A DNA stretch of 64,000 nucleotides from Patiria pectinifera (Eukaryota > Echinodermata > Asteroidea > Valvatida > Asterinidae): positions 12,232,643 through 12,296,642 of the forward strand of contig CM057140.1 of assembly GCA_029964075.1 (NCBI GenBank), given 5' to 3'. The position numbers and the translations under genes were made by a program. The notes below the pieces were generated by a model that searched no databases, was not told the DNA's origin, and saw nothing but the letters and a program-made list of their open reading frames with translations. Below are positions 56,801 through 64,000 of this stretch, in pieces (within the stretch, counting starts at the first letter, position 1; every line of letters begins with the position of its first letter).

Positions 56801-59800
56801 ATTCAATAAACTTGGGGTCCACTTTTTTCCCTGTCCCTGTTACATCTGACATCTTCGATTTCATAATTCTGATGCACTCCTTAATGTAGTCGTCCTCCAA
56901 GAGTGATTATAAATAGCAAACTGCCTATAGTTTGAAGTCATTCTGAATGATACTTGCATGGCAAAATACCAAAGTAAAAGGGATAATCTTATTCATAAAC
57001 TTCAAAGACATGAATCTGTACTGAAATATTGTTACGATTTCAATACACTCTAAAAACTGTGTTTAGCAATTAAACACAATCTCGCTATCACTTTGTAAAT
57101 ATGATGAGAAGCTAAACATCACGTGTCCAATTCCTAAACATTTAACTATCCATCAATACTCTAAACATGGTTAGTATTTACTACATGTTTTCAAATTAGC
57201 GATAACAAGCAAGTTTTTAGGAAAGTGTTTGATTGCCAAACGCAGTTTTACAGTGAACGTATAAGCATTGTTGGTCAGCCCCTTCCATTTCCCGTCAAAA
57301 AGAAAAAAAAGATCAAACGAAAGTACACTCTAAAAACTCCCTGCTCAGTTCGGCTATTTGCTGTGCCCCGTGATACAACATTTTTTTTATGTTTTTACAG
57401 TGTTCTTTTCAGAGCCTTAAGACATTCTCGAGTGTAAGACTCGTTGACTGTCTCAGACCAAACAAAAAGTTGTACTGAAGATTTTTTTCTCTCTCTCTTG
57501 ACAGATGATGTTGCATGCGTTGACCCGGCCGAGTGTAAACGAATCTGTGATAGTGAAATAGGATGCAGCAACATCGCATACCCGAAGCTGGTGATGGAGC
57601 TTATGCCCAGTGGTAAGAAGTTTTTGTGTTGCATAAAAATTATATAGATGGCACTTTGGTGCCGTTTAACGGTGAATGACATTACCTATGCCTCTCCTTT
57701 ACTCAAGTACCTTCATGCACAATTTTTGGACCGTCTTGCATGACGCTGGTTCCCTCAAGTTCCCTGTGTTCAATTTCAGGTGTCCGTGGTTTGATGGTGG
57801 CGGTCATGATGGCCGCCCTCATGAGTTCACTAACGTCCATCTTCAACAGCGGTAGCACCATCTTCACTATGGACATCTGGCGTCGAATTCGACCGAAGGC
57901 AACCAATAGGGAAATCATGGCCGTTGGGAGGTGAGCTGAGAATGATTTCAGTATTTTACATCACAGAAAGCAGAATTAAAACGTGTTGCTCGAAATTTGT
58001 TCGACATACGGCGCTGCTAATGACGTCACGAACATTTAACACCCAAATTGCCGAGGCACGTGGCAATCTGTAGAAAGTGACGTCATTTGAGAGAGACCCT
58101 ACAAAGTCGGAATCCATTTTACCGTTTCCATGGAAGGTTGACGTAACATTCAGAGAGTGAGACAGGCATCAAAAAGTCAGAAAATCACTACCGGTACCTT
58201 TATTTAAATTGCAGGTTGTTTGTGGTCTTTTTGTTGGCTGTCAGCCTCATGTGGGTACCCGTCGTCCAATCGTCGCAATCGGGACAATTAGTCGACTACA
58301 TCAACTCCATGCAGTCCTACTTTACTCCGCCCATCTTTGCCTGTTTCGCCATGGGCGTGGCCTGGGAGCGAACCACAGAGAAGGTCCGTTAATATTAAAC
58401 GGGATCAGAATGGGAGGGTGATTATACAAAATGGCGCGTCTATACATCAATGCAGTCCCACTTTACCCCGCCTATATTTGCCTGTCATTGGCGTGGTCTG
58501 GGGACGGACTACGTAGACGACCCAATATCTTTAAATGGGAACAGGGTGGGGGCGATTGTATGAAGGGGCGTGTCCAAACACTTCAATGCCATGCAGTCCT
58601 TGCCTGTTTCACAATGGGCGTGGCCCGGGACAAACCACGGAAATGACCCATTATCCTTGAATCGGTCCAGGTGCGGGGCGATTGTATAAAGGGGCGTGTC
58701 CAGACACTACCATGAAATCCTACTTTACTCTCCCTATCTTTGCCTGTTTCACCATGGGTGTGGCCTGTTTCATCTGACTCTGGGACCAGGGGCGGGGCTA
58801 TTCCATATAGGGGTGGGTCCAGATACCCAAATTCAATACAGTCCTACTTTACTCCTCCCATCTGTGCCTCCTTTAAGAGATCAGGTTGTGGGACGTGTCC
58901 AGACTCTTTCTTACAAATCAACACTTAGCCTATGAAATCGACCTACAGTTTTAAAGCCTTCAACTGCATGTCCATTTCTATTTCCAGTTCTTAAGTATTT
59001 TCCTTTGTTTTGTCAGGGTGCCTTTTGGGGGCTCATCATCGGTATAGCCCTGGGTGTGCTGCGCATGATCCTTGACATCATCTACCCAGCACCGCCTTGT
59101 GGAAGTCCAGACACCAGACCGGCCGTGGTGTCCAAGATTCACTTCTTATACTTCAACTGCATCGTCGCTGTCATCTCGTTGTCAGTAACAATTGTGATCA
59201 GCTTATTGACACAGAAACTACCAGATGAATATGTGAGTTACTTTATGCGACACAAACAAATTACTTTCTACCCAAAAAAATAGATTACGTTTTGAGAAAA
59301 AAAAGCTGCATTGAGCAACGAAATGTACCATTTTGAAAGCATTTCAGCAAAAAATATTAATGTATATCCCTTCTGAACTTCGATGTATAGGGTATAAGTT
59401 ACCTCTATCAAAATATTTGTATAATAATTATTCTTTATGTTATTTAAACAACCGTTAGCGTAATGAGCAACAATGAACAGATGGTATTTTCACGATTTCA
59501 ACTATCTCAATGAATATTCATGCATGACAGGTGGTCGGGATGACGTGGTCCACACGTGGCAAACGGCCATTGGCTCCCTCTGGAAGTAGCAGGAAGATTG
59601 TGCCGGTAGAAGAGGAAGAAGACGAGGAAGTATCGGACGATGAGGTTGACAAGAAAGGTGTGTGCCGCCCTCAAGAGTCAAAATGCAGCAAATTAATTTC
59701 AAACTTTGTGGGATTACGACTTAAAAATAGGTATAGGACATGAACTTGAGTGTATATTCCGCAAATGTTATCAAATTTACAACTTGTAAATCTCGTGTTT

Positions 59801-59985
59801 TCTCGTCCCTAGTCCCGCGTTGGAAGAAAGCCGTCTTCTGGCTGTGCGGCATTTCGCAAGAGGTCGACGAATCCTCGGAGAACGTGGCGTCGATCAAAGA
59901 AAATCCAAAATGGCAGAAGTTCGTGGCAGTCAATGCACTCATCGTCATCGGTTTTGCAATCGGAATTAATGTCTTCGTTTGGTAA
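50844..59985 (+). CDS. Sodium/solute cotransporter, SLC5A (SGLT) family, copy 1
   Basis: Fifteen coding exons: 50844-50927, 51603-51674, 52146-52250, 53698-53757, 53890-53994, 54474-54579, 54968-55048, 55535-55746, 56654-56789, 57505-57612, 57780-57930, 58215-58383, 59017-59232, 59531-59657, 59813-59985; 634 residues, about 14 TM helices, no missing exon. It moves a solute into the cell with sodium. Conserved against human SGLT1: GASIFASN and GHF (N61 and H66 for N78 and H83), E85 (E102), YTDTL D187 (D204), Y270 (Y290), K301 (K321), SSLT at 372-375 including T375 (T395, second sodium site). Changed: F271 for W291, A369 for S389 and N437 for Q457, a key sugar contact. A sugar or polyol is likely but glucose is not assured. 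Intron 3 is GC-AG. An acidic linker (exon 14) precedes the last helix. Confidence 0.93.
52730..52776. repeat. Perfect 16-bp hairpin in SLC5A intron 3
   Basis: AACATGCACCTGTAAT and its exact complement are separated by 15 bp. The corresponding site in copy 2 (around 63655-63700) lacks it, so it is either a recent short foldback insertion or has decayed there. Confidence 0.6.
54319..54392 (-). repeat. SINE 3' fragment in SLC5A intron 5
   Basis: AATAATAATAG followed by an AGCGCTTT phrase, a second AGCGCTTGACA phrase and TTATTATTACC match the tail region of the SINE at 6729-7093. Only the 3' part is present. Confidence 0.5.
58309..58905 (+). repeat. Exon-derived minisatellite in SLC5A intron 12
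   Basis: Four to five tandem copies of a unit of about 141 bp. The first unit is the last 75 bp of coding exon 12 plus the first 66 bp of intron 12. Unit starts, marked by ATGCAGTCC or variants, are at 58309, 58450, 58591, 58712 and 58836. Later units keep CTTTACTCC(G)CCCATCTTTGCCTG and ATGGGCGTGGCC-like exon phrases and the GGGGCGTGTCCA-like intron phrase. Their splice donors have decayed, so only the first unit ends in a usable donor (GTCCGT at 58384). Confidence 0.82.
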
Positions 59986-60128
59986 AAAAAAAAAAGCTCA
60001 GGCTTGCCTTCTCGTTGTGTATATAATTCGAACAAGCAGCAGATCCACAGGTCCAACAGCAGCAGCACATACAACAGACATGTTGTACAATTACATCAGC
60101 CTTCCTTGATTATAAAACCGTAAACCTT

Positions 60129-60370
60129 GCTCTTAATTGGCCCAGCAGCTCTTAACTTCTGGCCGTATGGAAAGATTATTTGCGACACCAGCCACGTTGT
60201 GGATTCTTGGATTTGCTCCTGTTGCGTCAATGCTGCCGTTCTCATCACGATCGACCGCCTCTTGGCTGTATTCTACCCCCTCCGCCACGCCACAATCATC
60301 CCAAGAAGGAGAGAAAATTAAATCCAAAGAGCAACGAAATCTGACAACTCAATCACGTCTGTCAAAATAA
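60129..60370 (+). pseudogene. GPCR relic with two large deletions
   Basis: It reads from the end of TM2 (GPAALNFWPYGK) through TM3 and DRLLAVFYPLRHATIIPRRR, then jumps to the last few codons of the receptor (a TTQSRLSK tail in a shifted frame) and its 3' flank. Compared with GPCR 4, about 800 bp (upstream DNA, TM1 and most of TM2) and about 570 bp (TM4 to the C terminus) are missing. The preceding 100 bp match 48380-48480 upstream of GPCR 4. It occupies the GPCR position in the second GPCR-SLC5A unit and cannot encode a receptor. Confidence 0.88.
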
Positions 60371-60408
60371 CTCAGATATGCAATTCAAAATAACATTCCT
60401 TTTTTTAA

Positions 60409-60865
60409 CCCTAAAGGGGCCGGGGGGCGGAATCCGCCCCCCCCCCTCAACATTTTCCGTGATAGCCTCTAAAAAAAAATTTTTCGCGACCCGAGCTGTT
60501 ATGACTTTTTAGCCGCGAGCCTTGCGCATCTTTTGATGCCAAAAACATAAAAATCGGACCACGGGTTGCCGGGTAGCGAATACGTTTTCGGCGCTACGCG
60601 CCGTGAAAACTGAATTTTCCCATATACATCGTGTACACAGAGCAGAATTACCATTCGTACATATGAATAATTAATTAGCCATAATTCCAAAACCCTTTGA
60701 CCTATAGTCATGAAATTTCTTGGGTATGTTCAGGAAGAGTTGCTCTATGCATGTGCCGAGTTTCAAAATTTTTCGTCACTCGATGGCTGAGATCTTGGGG
60801 GGGGGGGCGGAATCCGCCCCCCCCCCCGGCTGAGAGATGGTCAAAATAACCCCGCCCCTTTAGGG
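60409..60865. mobile_element. piggyBac-like MITE
   Basis: 457 bp with 12-bp terminal inverted repeats, CCCTAAAGGGGC and GCCCCTTTAGGG, directly flanked by TTAA at 60405-60408 and 60866-60869. Near both ends is a GGCGGAATCCGCC palindrome with poly-G/poly-C tracts; a GGCGCTACGCGCC hairpin lies near 60590. TTAA target duplication and a CCC start are the piggyBac hallmarks. It has no transposase. The sister spacer has the intact TTAA at 50106-50109. Confidence 0.85.
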
Positions 60866-60869
60866 TTAA

Positions 60870-61907
60870 ATAAGTGTCATCGACAAGACCTCATGTGGAC
60901 TGCTTTACTTCTAATTATCGTCGCAAAACCTCACATGTCTGTATATTAATAATAATTTATACCAAATTGTATAAAGAATCATAATTTGTATAACCATACG
61001 CCAGTGTGCGCTTTCGGTGATGTTGATCTACATACAAGATATTTTTTTGTGTCATCTGGTGGAAAATTAACATAGCTTTAGTGAAATATTAAATTGATAA
61101 ATTAACCTTAGAAAATAATTCTCATCGCCCGTTAACCAGTCATGCAGCTGCATGGAGCGATTTTGAGTACGTGACATCGACTGCGTTCGTTTGTGCCCTT
61201 TATATAGCACGTCAGAGCTTTAACTTGGTATCCCCCCCCCAAAAAAAAAACCCCACGACGTACTCAGCCTAAACACACCAGCGCAAGTAGCGGCTGTATT
61301 GCAATTATTCTTCAGCCGAACCGCTGTAGCAACGCCACTGTATGTAGATACAGGATAATTGTCATGTCATCTGGTGGTAAATTATAACATCCCTTTAGTG
61401 AAATATTTAATTTATAAATTCTAATTAGACATTCTCATCTCCCGCGAACCAATCAGCTGCGTGGATATCGACTGCGTTCGTTTTGCTCGTTAGCACGTCA
61501 AAGCTCTAGCTCAATAGTTCCAGAGCTTCTTGGAACAGAAAAAAACACTTCATGACAGTTGTACTTAGCCTACACACACCAGCAGAAGCAGCAGCGGTAT
61601 TGCAATTATTCAGCCGAACCGTTGTATATAGCAACGCTTGTAAATTATGCGGCCGTCATTTTTCAGCGACGTTATCAAACTGCACGGGTACTTTTCGAGT
61701 ACCTATCCGGCTGATCGACAGAAAACCAAATAAATCTCTTTTCTTTCTGTCACAAAGTGTACATGTACCAAACCCGATGCATATCTAGTGTGTACTTTGT
61801 CTCCTGTGGTCTGGCGAGCTTTGGATACATCTAATTGTAGTTAATTAAACTGGGAACAATTTTGACTTGTCCAGTCGACTTCGTTAGGATCTCACACTGC
61901 ACGCACC
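60870..61907. other. Spacer upstream of SLC5A copy 2
   Basis: No gene. It aligns with 50110-50843 but contains an extra internal duplication of about 300 bp: the CCAATCAGCTGC/CGACTGCGTTCGTT segment and the GTGAAATATTAAAT segment each occur near 61080-61190 and again near 61390-61490. The duplicated stretch is the original GPCR 3' flank and cotransporter promoter region. Confidence 0.55.
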
Positions 61908-64000
61908 ATGGCTGGCACTCAGGGAGTAGACACGCTAGATATTGTGATAATCTGCTTGTATTTTGTTTTAGTCGTCTTGGTCGGCTTGTGGGTAAGTAAA
62001 GTAACTGTTCAATTTACATGTATAACCATTTCGGTTTTCATCGACAATCAGTTCTAGTTGATATTATCAGTAGTGCGAGTGTATTTCTGGTTGAGAAACG
62101 GAAAACTTGTTGAATAGTATACAAGGTGCTTTCTGAGGAAAAAATTCGTGGTCTGCTTACATTACTTCCAAACAGGGACATTTTCGATAATAGTTTATGG
62201 TAGACTACAGATTTTATCGACACCCGAAACGAACTCTTATATTGGTTCTATAGTTTTGCAAGGCTGCCCCAAAATTGGGTCAGTTGTAGCGTTATCTAAC
62301 CGTTATCAAATATAGGTTACAAATTGGTATGTTGATTTGTTGAAATTTTGTTTCGCCGAGTTTGCTCCAACTATACATGTTCCAACTTATTGATTATAGT
62401 CGAGGGAATGGAACATTCCATGTGGGGGACTATACGACCCGGGCACGAGAGATTTACGAAGTAGAGACTTGTGAAATGGCAAGGGTCGTTGGGTGAAGAA
62501 AACAAGTCGAAATCTCCCAATAAATTAAATAATTTAAGATTGAAGTTCAGGATCTTGGTAGTCCTTTTACTGCCCAAATAAATACATGCCCATTGTGTGC
62601 CTAAGAGCACCGATACGCATGTGGTGTTCTTAAGTTCAAAGATTGTTTCTGATCGCAACAATTTTATAATAACAATGTTTGATTTATCCCCATATGTTCA
62701 GTCGATGTACAAGTCCAACCGAAGCAATGCGAAGGGATACTTTCTTGCGGGTAGAACGATGGCCTGGTGGCCGGTACGTTCCCCCTACCTTAATGTTTGC
62801 ATTGTACACGTAGGCCTAATTACTTTTCATTTTCAAGTTTTGACATGAGTTTTCACGAATACTGGCGGATTGTCGTGGCACTGCCCTTGAGAAATGTTGA
62901 GGAAATGCTTAGTTTGTTCGCAACTTTAAGAAGATGAGGAAATCAAAGGAGCCCATAATATTTAGAATAAAATCTCAAAATGTTAAACTTAATTAATTGG
63001 AATCGACCTACTTATGCGGAAAACAGAAAAGGCGCCGAAGTCTTTCCACAAAATGTTTTGGCTTAAACTGAAGAGCAAGTGTAAAATTCAGTCCACCATT
63101 TATGATTTCTTTTGCACCAAAATGCATATTTGATAAGATGGTCCATCGTGTTTTCACTTCGACTGAAGAAATAACATTTTTCCAGATAATATTAACATCA
63201 TATCCCTGTGATTTAGCGATGCCATTTCTAACAACATAATTGGCTTGAGCTTGGATTGGACATCTTTTGCAGGTTGGCGCTTCCATCTTCGCCAGTAATG
63301 TCGGGACGGGTCACTTCATCGGCTTGGCCGGTACTGGGGCAGCTTCAGGCTTGGCTGTCGGTATCTTCGAAGTCCAGGCAAGATTAAAAAAAACAACCCA
63401 GAATTCTGAAACAAATTTAAAACGCTTATTGAACTGTCTCACCTTAATGAAGAAGCTGGCCTGCATCCCTTTTGTTTCTTAGAAGAACAGAACTCGTTAT
63501 CTTGCCGTTTCGATTGTGCCTGTTATTTGGAGAAATTCAATTTCATAGGCGTATTATTTAAACGTGTTTCAATTCAGTACAGTGGTTCTATTTTACGATG
63601 GATTTATTCGTTAAACATTATAATTGGAAATTATAAACAAAGCTGATCATTATTTCCAAACAGGTACTTGCAATACATACCCCTGTTTTTTAAAGTAATT
63701 ATGTTGAGCGTGTTTGTCAGCATACGTTTACCACGCGTATATAGGTATAAGCGCCAATCATTTAATGCCACTCGCAACAGTGTATGTTAAACGTTGATTA
63801 ATTAATGGACGGTGCTCGCTGTCGTAAAGCGGACGAATACAGACGAAAATTTATTGCCATTTCCAAAGAACATGCATGAGCAGATTCTGAGAGCACTTTA
63901 CGAAGTAAATCAATGTCCGAGCTAATACATCGAGCCATTAATCACTCCCTGTTGATCTACCGTCATTTTTGGTAAAAAGATTAAAGCATGGCGCTCCCCG
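61908..64000 (+). CDS. Sodium/solute cotransporter, SLC5A family, copy 2 (partial)
   Basis: First three exons of a second cotransporter: 61908-61991 ([13 protein letters not shown]..., first helix), 62702-62773 (ending GRTMAWWP) and 63273-63377 (the sodium and substrate signature GASIFASN...GHF). Lengths of 84, 72 and 105 nt and phases are identical to copy 1. Only a few residues differ over 87 codons (for example T-to-Q context at residue 5, V18-V20 region, K34 to N, M50 to A, M69 to L, V75 to A, Y84 to F), all conservative, so the gene looks functional as far as it can be seen. Exon 3 again ends at a GC donor (63378). Exon 4 is expected about 600 bp beyond the window end. It is part of the tandem GPCR-SLC5A duplication. 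Confidence 0.88.

Overview
The window is nuclear DNA from an animal. Its genes are split by many short GT-AG introns, it carries tRNA-derived SINEs and many small DNA transposons, and it contains recognisable animal families: CHMP2B, SLC5A sodium/solute cotransporters, DEG/ENaC channels and intronless class A GPCRs. The tandem intronless GPCRs, the SINE type and the repeated TAGGCCTA-rich spacers suggest an invertebrate deuterostome, most likely an echinoderm such as a sea star. That assignment is an inference and was not tested.

Layout. Positions 1-2644 hold no recognised gene. Positions 2645-35219 form a minus-strand cluster in which three paralogous eight-exon DEG/ENaC channel genes (A 5240-10300, B 15527-24545, C 30350-35219) alternate with two intronless class A GPCR genes (2645-3655 and 26045-27076). 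The repeating unit is channel gene plus downstream GPCR; copy B has lost or never had its GPCR. Positions 35220-39004 are intergenic and resemble the DNA upstream of channel copy A. CHMP2B (ESCRT-III, eight exons, 211 residues) lies on the plus strand at 39005-43990. From 46694 to the end, all on the plus strand, are a GPCR broken by one stop codon (46694-47758), an intact GPCR (48976-50076), a complete 15-exon SLC5A cotransporter (50844-59985, 634 residues), an internally deleted GPCR relic (60129-60370) and the first three exons of a second SLC5A copy that runs off the window (61908-64000). The last two repeat the preceding GPCR-SLC5A pair as a tandem duplication with a period of about 11 kb.

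Between and inside the genes is a layered set of mobile elements. Many can be dated relative to the duplications because a sister paralog lacks the insert. They include hAT-like elements filled with NACTCG repeats and flanked by perfect 8-bp target duplications, a piggyBac-like MITE whose empty TTAA site survives in the sister copy, a MITE nested through another element into a second copy of itself, a 3.3-kb near-palindrome in an intron of channel B, and several minisatellites. One minisatellite amplifies the end of a coding exon into the next intron, and another begins exactly at a splice donor.

How the genes relate. GPCRs and DEG/ENaC channels are both membrane receptors typical of sensory cells, and their alternation suggests a lineage-specific sensory receptor cluster. 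That is inference: ligands cannot be read from sequence. CHMP2B and SLC5A appear to be unrelated neighbours, although SLC5A was duplicated together with a GPCR.
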